DNA of 64,000 bases, taken from positions 64,647,384-64,711,383 of the forward strand of contig CM032666.1 of the NCBI GenBank assembly GCA_019095985.1, given 5' to 3'. The notes below the pieces were generated by a model. The model worked only from the letters and a program-made list of their open reading frames with translations, made no database searches and was not told the origin of the DNA. The position numbers were made by a program, and so were the translations under genes. This stretch comes from Streblospio benedicti. Lineage: Eukaryota; Annelida; Polychaeta; Spionida; Spionidae. The stretch's first letter is position 1; each line of letters starts with the position of its first letter. Below, piece after piece: positions 46,061 through 64,000 of the stretch.

Positions 46061-46862
46061 TTCTTAGTGTACTATGCATTCTTTCAATTTTACCTTGACT
46101 TTGTGGATGATAAGCTCTTGAATGGATAAATTTTATCCCCTTATCTCTCAGTAACCTTTTACGGTGACTTAAAAGAGACATGAACAGGTGAATTTCGTGT
46201 CATATAAACTTTTTATGGCACATAAATAGTACTTGCTGAGCCATTTGAATATATACATTTTTATTTATATGCAGCTTTTCATTTCTTCATAATCAATCAG
46301 TTCCCTATTTCGGTTTCTTGAAATGTACCCACATGACCCACAACCCATTAAGCCCAATGTTTTGTAAACAAAGAGGGAATTCCATAACATCCAGCCTTAA
46401 TAACTATTTCACACGCCGAATTTCGGCATGTGGCGCACAGTGATAAAGGCTACAGTCCTGTTATTAGTACGGAACCTCCCAATGTCAATCCACTCGTTTT
46501 CTCTCTGTTTTAATTTATTTATAATTTTCTATCAAACGCGTGTTTATGATTGTAAAATTTGAAGTTATTAGGTGCAACATGTCAGAAAATAGAAAAAATA
46601 AAAAATTATTAAGTGAAATTGTCAGAGGAGGTGGTTGCTGTTCATGTCCTTTAAACTCAGAGCCTTGATCGGACTGTACGATTTTGGGTTTTCCATATGT
46701 TTCAAAAATATTTAACAGACATTTGGCAACATTTTTTACTATGTTTAGAGACCAGTGGAAAAAACCCACACAAAACGACTGAAAACATCCATGATTGTTA
46801 GGACGTAGTTGCATTTGTTACCATCACCACTTGGACCCTTTTGATGCAGATTAACTAAATCG
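46061..46862 (-). mobile_element. Integrase remnant (KRBA2/Ginger- or Ty3-like), fossil, downstream part
   Basis: Minus-strand translations show IQIDLVNLHQKG, YVLTIMDVFS and IFETYGKPKIVQSDQGSEFK (first and second acidic residues of a DDE integrase), then KGIKFIHSRAYHPQSQGKIE with the third (Glu). The order and wording resemble integrases shared by Ginger DNA transposons, the KRBA2 family and Ty3 retroelements; I cannot choose between them. It is broken and continues on the other side of a LINE insertion at 48790-49020. Confidence 0.7.
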
Positions 46863-48786
46863 ATCTGTATCTAAATAGTATTATTGAGGAAGGGCTTGAA
46901 ACAAACAACACCAAGCCATTTTGGAAGTATATTAAGGCAAAACGTCAGGATAGTATAAGAGTAGCACCACTGAAAAATGGTACCACATTGGCAACTGATG
47001 CGAAAACAAAAGGCATCGTTTATCAAACAATTCCAGTCAGTTTTCACCCGTGATGATGGAAAAACCTCACCAGTAGTCCATGGCAGAAAACAACCTCAAA
47101 TGCCAGGCATAACAGTAAACACTGATGGAATTGTAAAACTACTTAGGTCCATCAAGCCAGATAAAAAGCAGTGGACCCGATGAAATCCCAAATCGTATAC
47201 TAAAAAGAATGCGCCATCAATATCGCACCGGGCTTACGATGCATCTTCCAGAGATCCCTTGACACAGGAGAACTACCAACTGACTGGAGGAGTGCTAACA
47301 TCAGCAGTGCTTTCAAGAAAGGAGATAAACATAAACCTGAAAATTATTGCCCAATTTCGCTCACATCAGTTATTTGCAAGACTCTAGAACATATCATCAG
47401 TCATCATATCAGAAAACACCTCGATAAACACCAAATCCTAACAGATCTCAACCATGGATTCAGAAGTGGACATTCCTGCGAAAAACACAACTCCTAACCA
47501 CAACATTTGATCTATTCTCCAATTTCGACAAAGGAAATCAAATTGACATGATAATACTAGACTTCAGCAAAGCGTTTGATACAGTTCCTCACAGCAAACT
47601 TTTGGACAAGTTAACTCATTATGGCATAGAAGGCTCACTTCACGACTGGCTCAGATGTTTTTCTCACGAAACGAACAATGAAAGCCGGTAGTTGATGGCG
47701 AGGAATCAGAGGAAGTGTAATGCGTAGAATCAGGGGTACCACAAAGGGACAGTCCTCGGACCACTGTTGTTCTTGTGCTACATAAATGATCTACCTGCAA
47801 CAGTTAAAGTCCAGGTCAGATTATTCGCAGATGACTGCCTCCCTGTACAGAACTATTAGATCATTCAAAAGACCATCTACAACTCCAGGCGGATCTTGAA
47901 AGTCTACAGAAATAGGCGGGAAGACTGGGGTATGAGATTCAACGCCACCAAGTGCTACAAACTCAGTTTCAAAAAATAAATCAAGCTACATGTACCAACT
48001 CTGTGGGACTATCGTCAAAGCAGGTCAAAAACAACCCATACTTGGGAGTTATCATCTCCTGAGAACCTGGAATGGGAGGAGCACATCGTCAAAATAACGA
48101 AGAAGGCGTCTTCAGTGCTAGGACTACTAAGAAGAAACCTGAGGACCTGTCCTGCACCAATCAAAACATGCAGCATACTGCACTCTCGTCCGACCGCTCC
48201 TAGAGTACAGTGCATCAGTATGGGACCCTCATCTCTAAAGGACATCGTCAACTGGAAAGAATCCAGAGTAGAGCAGTTTGGTACATCACAGGCGATTACA
48301 AAACCCACACGCCAGGCTTCATCACAAACAAACTGCCTGAGCTCAACCTACCCAGCCTCGAAGAAAGACAAAAAAATGCCAGACTCGTAATGCTCTATAA
48401 GATCCGGAAAAACCTGCTTCCCTCTCTCACACCAGACAAGTTCCTAACACCTGTACGTGAAGGCCGCCGTTCTATCCGACAACCCAGAAGATATGAAGGG
48501 CACGTCACCGCGGAACCAAAAAAGAGGTCTATCAGTATGAACAGCCAGTGTTATGTAGTCCCCCAAGCAAAACGCCACAACACATGGGGTCATTCTTTGT
48601 AAAAACTCCCTTAGAGTGGAACCATTTGGTGGAAAGTACCGTCACCGCAGGTACTGTTGAGGAGTTTGCTCATCTCCTCACCTCTCCGGAGTCATTAATT
48701 CATGCGCTCTCTCCCCGTTGCCTCGATAACAGTGGTAACTGTTCCTGCGACGTAGAAATCAAGAACAAGAACAAGAACAAGAAAGT
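46863..48786 (+). mobile_element. Non-LTR retrotransposon (LINE), 5'-truncated, several frameshifts
   Basis: Reading in shifting frames: KPFWKYIKAKRQDSIRVAPL (46900-46970), IKPDKK, DMIILDFSKAFDTVPHSKLL (47547-47610), GIEGSLHDWL, LFADDC (47820-47837, catalytic FADD) and a C-terminal part LEYSASVWDPH, LPSLEERQKNARLVMLYKI, EWNHLVESTVTAGTVEEFAH. This is the reverse transcriptase and C-terminal region of a jockey/CR1-like element common in marine invertebrates. The endonuclease half is absent, so it is 5'-truncated at about 46863. The 3' end is a short (AAGAAC)n tail at 48757-48782. It interrupts the integrase remnant and must be younger than it. Confidence 0.85.
48757..48784 (+). repeat. (AAGAAC)n 3' tail of the LINE
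   Basis: Four to five copies of caagaa directly after the LINE end; typical microsatellite tail of CR1/L2-like retrotransposons. Confidence 0.75.
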
Positions 48787-49020
48787 GTTCATGGGGGTGC
48801 TTTTGCTAAGACAGGCTTGAAGGTGGTTTGTCTTTGAAAACAACATTAAGACGTTGGTGAGTAGCATCTGTACTTAAAAAACCTTTTTGGATCTGTCTCT
48901 CTGGAATGCATGCATATGTATTTTCTAATTGCATGTAAGATTTTCTTGCACCAGTGTCTTTATTTTTAGCATAAATCTTTTTAACTTGTTGCTTTAAATC
49001 ACAGTAGAGATCACGCGTTT
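48787..49020 (-). mobile_element. Integrase remnant, upstream part (fossil)
   Basis: Minus-strand text DLKQQVKKIYAKNKDTGARK, YMQLENTYACIPERQIQKGF and THQRLNVVFKDKPP matches the region just upstream of the DDE core in KRBA2/Ginger-like integrases. It would have been contiguous with 46862 before the LINE inserted. Broken. Confidence 0.6.
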
Positions 49021-49847
49021 TTTATTGAAATACAGTTCGCCGTTAGCAATAGAAAACAGCTTTTATTGCGGTAGAACCGATAATAGGCAGCACGCTGTAG
49101 ATTAGACATGAGTCTCTTAGGGATATTAAAAAGTTCCTTGAACCATTTTCAAAATTATACCGTATGTTTCACTGTCTAATTTATTATATTAAGACGGCTC
49201 TGAGGTTTTTGGCGGGCACACAAAGATCTACCAATAATAGGCAGAATAATCAAAACCATAAAAAAAAATATTTCTCATTTTTTAAACAATATTTTCTATG
49301 ATGAAAGTCGAGTAAAATGTACTAGTAAGTAGTACTGTGTAGAGTATTGAATCACAGATACTACAAAAATCTGTTCATAGAAACGTCATTATTTCACGCA
49401 CGTCTCGGGTTAAAATACATGACGGTGAGGTATGATTGTGTGCATGAGAACGTTATTTTATATTTTTTAATTCCAAATGTATTTGAGTATTTCTGTTTAC
49501 GTCTAATGTTACTTTCTTTGCGTTTTATTTGACTTAAAAACCACTTGTTTTGTATGTTTATATCATATTATATGAAAGGTTAATACAGAAATGCATTGTT
49601 ATTACATAAATTCTCAACAAAATTATATTCCTACTTTTCTTACAAAAACAATTAATTTTTTCCAATCAAAAAAGCATTGAAATCAAACACTATACGTTTC
49701 ATCAATATAATTATACAATTAGTAACAACCTACTTTTCTCTTCGAAACTCTCTTTCAAAAAATTGAGGATCCATGAATTAATTAATAGTAATCTCCTCCA
49801 TGAATGCCTGTGCATATTTCAGTTTGGAACAGTAACAACTTTGCATA
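49021..49847. other. AT-rich spacer, nothing recognised
   Basis: No gene or bounded repeat seen. Confidence 0.5.
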
Positions 49848-50513
49848 TCTATATATATAAAGGAAGAGGCGATTTTTTTGCGTCACAAAAGGCTTTTTTA
49901 ACCACAAGGCGTACACAGTCAAATTATGTATGTACAGTCAAGGACAACTTGGTGGTCGTTATAATGTCACATTTCAAACCAAATAAATTTGTTTTAATGA
50001 TAAAAAACAAAAAAAAATTTTGTAGAAAGGTTGCTTACAGCACCATGTTTTTTAAACGTACGTAATACGTTAAACGTTTGTGTAAGTCAAACGTACGTTG
50101 CACATCACAAATCAGTGGAGGGGGTGCAGACAGGCTTTGTGTGTTCATGTTAGGCTGAGGTGGTGGTGGTTTGAGGGGAGGGGTTTGGTAGTGAGGAAAT
50201 TGAGGTGAAGGGGGGAGGATATAATCTGGGAAGGGAGGAGCATTTAATCTGTTCCAGATGTCATGTTTCAACCCGAGCAGTAGGAAGGGGCTGATGGAGC
50301 TTCATTTAGACTGATCTGGACCTGTTTGTATGGGGATGACGTAGAGAGGGTTGGGAAGAGAAGAGGCGGTGGCGGCCAAAGGAAGGGTAGAGGAGGGTGG
50401 AACATTTAATCTGTTTAATCTGGGGTACAGAGGGAAGGGATGAGGGGAAGGGGTATTTAATGTGTTCCGGCCCTCTTCTGTTTCAACCCGAGCAACGCCG
50501 GGTATACAGCTAG
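49848..50513 (+). mobile_element. Non-autonomous Helitron
   Basis: Starts TCTATATATATAAAGGAAGA directly after an A and ends GCAACGCCGGGTATACAGCTAG before a T, i.e. inserted between A and T as Helitrons do. The 3' hairpin CCCG..CGGG lies about 10 bases before CTAG. No Rep/helicase is present in the 666 bp, so it would depend on an autonomous partner. The terminus is widely shared among animal Helitrons. Confidence 0.85.
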
Positions 50514-50894
50514 TATATGATAAACTCAGAGCCTCTGGAAAACATGTGCATAAAAAATCTGAAAAATTCTACCCTACGATTATTGATTAATAATCCTAGC
50601 TCTTCCTAATGATAAAAGGCCGTTTGTGACTCCAGCATACATCTGTAATGATGAAAATTTCTTAATGGTTGCATTTTGCGTTAGTGTTTCATTTTGGTAT
50701 TTGACAGATTTTGCAACCAGCCGCATTTTGCAACCGGTTGCAAAATGCGGCTACAAAATATGGCTCAACAGCCCCTTGTGATCTTAATAGAGAATTAATG
50801 AGTTATATATTTCTTAGTTTGTGCATTACTTATTTATCAAAGCTGGTTATATTTATGACTATACATATCCAGTTAATGGATCCACTCAACATCA

Positions 50895-51033
50895 GAGAAT
50901 GATGGCGTAGTTGAAGATTATTACGGGGTCTCTCTGCCCACTGACCCTTCCCTGATCCAGCAGGCACAGAGGTTCCAGCCATCTGACTTCACTATGAACA
51001 ATCTGGATTCTGATGCTGACATGTTGGATTAGA
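50895..51033 (+). CDS. C-terminal exon candidate of an unknown gene
   Basis: After an acceptor (aacatcag) the frame reads NDGVVEDYYGVSLPTDPSLI, then QQAQRFQPSDFTMNNLDSDA and DMLD before a TAG. Acidic, unbiased composition and even codon use make this look like true coding sequence, unlike the AT-rich DNA around it. I do not recognise the family. It may be an alternative last exon of the gene whose tail lies at 51725, or a separate gene's end; no upstream exons were found. Confidence 0.45.
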
Positions 51034-51410
51034 CATAGGTGAAGGTTAGTTTTTTTTGTGTTAACTGATTTTAAATATCATGAGCATGAAGATGAACAGA
51101 TATAGTGTATACATAAAAAGATTATTCATTCATATGTAGAGATCCTTTACATTTTGAACATAGTTTCCAACGTCAATGTATATTTATAAATATAGCAGTT
51201 GCAAAATTTTATATTCAGTAATCACTCTCTATGAGAGGTCGACTGAGTTTCTTTTTTTTTATTTTATTTGTGTGAATAACATTTTGTATGATTTGTATTT
51301 TACAATTTATTTTGATGGATGTGATGTATATTGGTTGTACTACAAATGTGAATATAATATTTAATATTTTTTCTGAAGGATGATTTTTCCAATCTGGGAG
51401 ATTGATCATA

Positions 51411-51569
51411 CATGAAATTCAAATATTCAAAAATTTTTAAACAAATGTAATCAAAAATGTTTTTTACTAGTTTCAAACCTACAGGTTCCTTTTCAAAAAG
51501 AAACCTGTAGGTTTTAGTAAAAAAACATTTTTGGATTACATTTGTTTAAGAATTTTTGAATATTTCATG
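51411..51569. repeat. Long near-perfect hairpin (arms about 72 bp)
   Basis: 51411-51490 and 51495-51569 are inverse repeats with few mismatches (for example acaaatgtaatcaaaaatg against catttttggattacatttgt, and acctacaggtt against aacctgtaggt), leaving a loop of only a few bases. It lies in the intron-like DNA between the two exon candidates here. It could be a foldback MITE; if transcribed it would form a long double-stranded stem. Confidence 0.8.
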
Positions 51570-51724
51570 GTAAAAGACTGATTGAAGCAACATGAGACCA
51601 CATGCTATATACCGTATAAACTCTATTTTAAGTGATCATACATGAGAACGTTATGATATAACTTATTTTATTATAAAAACAAAGCAGACACTCGTTGAGT
51701 GTGTTCAGTTATCATATTTTCCAG

Positions 51725-52147
51725 GGGGGACGGTGGGCCGCGACTTACGACTATATCAGCCACAATGCCCGGATCCAACAGAGGGGTGGGGACACGGCCG
51801 AGAGTGATGATGACTACGCCGTACCTGATGTACCAGCTACACCCGGGCGCCCGCTACAGGCCGACTCCAGTGCGAATATGGAGGAGGGAGATGACTATGA
51901 CTACGCTTATGGTCACATGGGGACGGACGGACCAATCATAAGGCAGGGGGACCAGGTGATTTCTGGCGCCAGTCGTGATAAAATCGCAAGCGACACTATA
52001 CCAGCCTCCAATTATTCTGTGAAGGGTGAGAGAGTTGTGGCAAATGACACCAGCAGCGAAGCACACGTTTACGCAGTAAGCAACAAAAAGAAGCCTCCAG
52101 TTGACGGGGCAGAAACTGTGATGAAAGATAATGAGCTATATGGGTAA
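51725..52147 (+). CDS. Cytoplasmic-tail exon of a transmembrane receptor (last exon)
   Basis: Begins after a good acceptor (atattttccag) in phase 0 and ends at a stop after 140 residues. It is hydrophilic, without membrane segments, and studded with tyrosine motifs in acidic settings: DDDYAVPD, DDYDYAYGH, SEAHVYAVSNKKKPP and the last residues MKDNELYG. Such spaced Tyr motifs with a terminal 'DN-x-x-YG' are, from memory, typical of tails of lancelet-type LRR, Ig or EGF receptors that dock SH2/PTB adaptors. The ectodomain and membrane helix would be in exons upstream on the plus strand, but I could find none in the 9 kb before it apart from the candidate at 50895. Receptor identity is unknown. 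Confidence 0.6.
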   Translation, partial: GGRWAATYDYISHNARIQQRGGDTAESDDDYAVPDVPATPGRPLQADSSANMEEGDDYDYAYGHMGTDGPIIRQGDQVISGASRDKIASDTIPASNYSVKGERVVANDTSSEAHVYAVSNKKKPPVDGAETVMKDNELYG

Positions 52148-54031
52148 CTTGGGATAGATTTAGAATATATTCCACAATGTCTCCCAGTTGTTTCGACTAA
52201 TACTCTAATGTATAACATTTTTTTTATATTTCATTGTATTAATTACCAATTGATCGACATTTTGCATAGTTTAACTTGCAAAAATACACGTACACGTTAT
52301 TAATAAGTTTGAAATAAAACAGTGCCGTTCTTCGAGTACGTATGTTCTAAACGTGCACCAATGAATCCTGATAAATAGATAGACATGGAAATTAGTAATT
52401 TCTGTTCTAGGTTTGAAGGTATTGCACGTGTTGAGGTATTTTCAAGGTATTGATGAAATTTCTTGGGAATTTGTACCAGAAATTTGTACTTTCATCACAC
52501 TTACATATTGGGATCATGCAGTTTTTTATATTTTCTACAGCGAGAAATACATAAATTTTAGATATCATTGCAAACCCTTCATAAAAGTGTACCAAGATAA
52601 GCTTAAGGTCATCACTTTGTTTTATTTCTGTACCAAATTACAAAACAGGATTATATAAAAGTATGAATAACTCAGACAATTGCATTTGTAAACTGTCATA
52701 ACATTCAAGCATAGATTAACTACATGTAGGGCTCTAGTATGCAATCAACAAGTTATCTGTTGTTTACTTTTAATATTAACAATTGATTAGCTTATAAAAA
52801 TCGCTTGGCACTAAACCGTCCATTCAGCATTCAGCCTATACACATTTACACTAAGTATAACGAATTTTCATGTGTCTATAGTTGTTGTCTCATAAATACA
52901 TACAATATAAATGTGAAACGCATTCTACAAATACACAGGTTATGTTCATTGGTCACTAGTTTGCATTGTGTTTATAATCGACAACACTGTACTGATGTAC
53001 ACGTATCATTTCCTGAATAATTGACATATACCATATGGAAGTTAAAAGTTAAGTAATTTTAGGCAATGGGGTGTCCAGCATTCCCTTATTTCCCATATCC
53101 CTCTTTTTAGACGTTTCTAACATCTCAATTTTCAGCCCTTCACCACCTCTCCCACTTTCTTGAAATCACACATCTACCTCTTTTTGGCCTGTTTTCCTAC
53201 ATCGTTCTTTTTAAACCTTTGTTCCCACATCCCGCTTCCTTATATCCCGACCCGTCCCAGTAATACATGTGGGTAGTGTGTGATGTGATTAGTCATCCAT
53301 AACTGTATCTGTGAGTCTTGTGCCGACTGTATGGAGATACATTCTAATTTAGATATCCACACATTTGATAATTCAAGTGTTTATTGTACATAAGAATACC
53401 ATTGCATTCAACATTCCTGATATTGGAATACATAACCGTAGCTTTACAGCCTTGGGTTATCAATTAGCAGAATATACACGGGCTCATCAAAGTGGTGCAT
53501 ATCAGTAGTCTCAAAACAATATGCAGCCCTATCGACGTAAAATATCATAATACTAAAAAAACAATTAGATTTTATAGTTATTATATGATATGCATCCCTC
53601 ATACTATTTTGTATCACAAACACTGTCAATTAATGTAGAAGCTGTTTACGATAACCTGAAAGTGAAAGTGTATACTGTACAGTGTACGATCTGCACGTAG
53701 CGTTGTGCTCATCAAGTCCTGTCTATGTATTCACTGTTTAAGTTAGATTTTTATATCACCAAACACCAAGGTTGTGAAACGACAGTTATATGTAGTCTAC
53801 TATTTTCAGATCCAGGATCATAATACAATTTAATTAGATGAAGTCATTGTTAACCATCCACTGTAAAGCCCTGCGCACAATGCAACCCATAACTGGGTAC
53901 AATTATCCCATTACTTGATGCAGCGACCCGGCCGCCCGGCGGTCCCGTGTCAGATAAGGTTATATTAACTGGGTCTAGTGAGTTCGAACTCCTCCCACTC
54001 TTCAGTAGCTGACCTCACATTGATGTGCCTG
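52148..54031. other. Intergenic AT-rich DNA
   Basis: Contains a pyrimidine-rich patch (53080-53260) made of degenerate 'cccatttccctctttt' units. No exon was seen. Confidence 0.5.
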
Positions 54032-62751
<8,720 letters not shown>

Positions 62752-63390
62752 GGTGACAGTCACAGCACTAGGCTTCCTATCCACACAATGAGGAGGTTAC
62801 TACCATCGTCTGTGACACTTTCAGCTACAGCCTATCCAGGATGATTGTATATCCAATGTGTCCGTTATGGTTCTACTCTGACACAATGTGTGCTATCGGT
62901 TCGTCACAGCGTGCACGAAGTGACCATTATTGGCCCAAACCTCACACCATTGTCTGTGTTCTGCTGGATTGGTCCATTGATTACCTATTGAGCATTATAC
63001 ATTGAGCTACCTATTTGCAAACAATGGCTCCAATAGATTAGCATGCTGTTATTATTGTCACCATATCGTCGTTGTGTATTGACATTTCATCTACATACCG
63101 CTACATTCCTCATATCCGCGGTATTTGCATCAATATGTTAGACACGTTTAGTCCATAGTCTCAATGTGCAACAATTGTACAGTGGTTGCTATATCTTGAA
63201 TATGTAGATAAAGATGAAAAGAAACATAAACATGGGCACATAACATCATAACCAGATGAGTAAGTCCCTAAAATTTCGAGCTTAAAATACCAGCGAAAGT
63301 GGGTAATTGTAAGGTTAAGGGTTTGGTATACATAATGCATAAGCAAAGATATCGATTTTCCCATGGCTTCTATAATCCGACACTAAAGCC
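62752..63390. other. Upstream region of the membrane-protein gene
   Basis: Non-coding; contains no clear TATA box or repeat. Confidence 0.4.
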
Positions 63391-63728
63391 CCAGTCACAC
63401 CAGCTTAAGACCCGTCATAAGGACTGGATCAGCTGTCCAACAAGCCTATCTTGCACCATGTGACGACCTATCATTATATTTTCCTCTTGGTACATCACAA
63501 CTAGTCACACAACCAATCTCTCTTCCTAAAGCCACACTATACCGGGTACAGCTAGTGGTGCGATAAACTAATACACGTTGTGCAATGGTTGTAGCCTGCT
63601 GTCCTGCCAAAATCGTGGACACCAGTCGTCCATTTTTTAACATGATCGAAAACCGTCATTTGGTCGCACGACACAAATTTCAGCCATAAATTATAGTGGC
63701 AAGGAGGTCTTAGATCTGGTGTGACTGG
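63391..63728. mobile_element. MITE with CCAGTCACACCAG ends
   Basis: CCAGTCACACCAGCTTAAGAC at the left pairs with the reverse complement of GTCTTAGATCTGGTGTGACTGG at the right (about 18 of 21 positions). 338 bp, non-coding. The target duplication is not clear, so the superfamily is open. Confidence 0.65.
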
Positions 63729-64000
63729 ATTATAATTACGTTATTAGTAAGACAAACAAAACAGTATAGAGATGTATCACATTGCTACTGATAGACTGAT
63801 AGACTGATAGTGCTCTCATTTAAGCAAACTCATCCATTAAAATACAACATATCAGTGTGGAGAAAGGAAAGAGAACACTGCTTCTCTACGAATAGTCCTC
63901 CAATATAAACTTCATGATGCATCTTCATTAACCATTAGATGAAGACAGACACTCTCTCATCCGGTTCAGGTCTTCAGATCCACTGTGATTGATGTAGTTA

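Noticed and set aside
53080-53260. Polypyrimidine tract as splice acceptor or triplex switch
   Set aside because: It is a degenerate repeat with no following exon.

Overview
This is a eukaryotic (animal) scaffold: genes are split by long AT-rich introns with GT..AG junctions, exons are often much more GC-rich than introns, and most remaining DNA is transposon debris, microsatellites and four runs of N (5880-5979, 17747-17846, 29825-30137, 45961-46060). The gene set (a two-domain GT77 enzyme resembling plant XEG113, a GT11 fucosyltransferase, a YHYH-domain secreted protein, a receptor tail rich in tyrosine motifs) and the mix of Harbinger-, hAT- and pogo-type MITEs, Helitron, Penelope and Polinton-like elements suggest a marine invertebrate. 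A lancelet or other non-vertebrate deuterostome fits best; the species cannot be settled from sequence alone.

Layout. 1-610: a degraded exon like P2X7-tail proteins. 609-4353: block A of a roughly 2.9 kb duplication carrying four exons of an FKBP-type prolyl isomerase (minus strand), split by an 845 bp insertion. 4353-6300: Ty3-like retroelement remnant, gap, very GC-rich minisatellite. 9900-13022: complete six-exon GT77 glycosyltransferase gene (plus). 13.3-17.7 kb: MITE cluster. 18151-21065: block B of the duplication. 21.2-22.4 kb: further MITE and a Helitron-like repeat. 23631-29824: a 6.2 kb unit bounded by about 240 bp inverted repeats and holding a Polinton-type penton-like gene (fossil). 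30138-31316: Penelope-type reverse transcriptase. 32059-33042: intronless GT11 alpha-1,2-fucosyltransferase (plus). 33637-33795: GPCR relic. 36838-40692: complete seven-exon YHYH-domain gene (minus). 45-50.5 kb: pogo MITE, fossil integrase split by a LINE, Helitron. 50.9-52.1 kb: two exon-like segments, one a receptor cytoplasmic tail. 54032-62751: complete eight-exon gene for a 297-residue multi-pass membrane protein I do not recognise (minus).

Three gene models (GT77, YHYH, membrane protein) were built by hand from exon phases: every junction keeps the frame and each total is a multiple of three. Two of the recognisable genes (GT77, GT11) are type II membrane glycosyltransferases expected in the Golgi; no operon-like organisation is implied.
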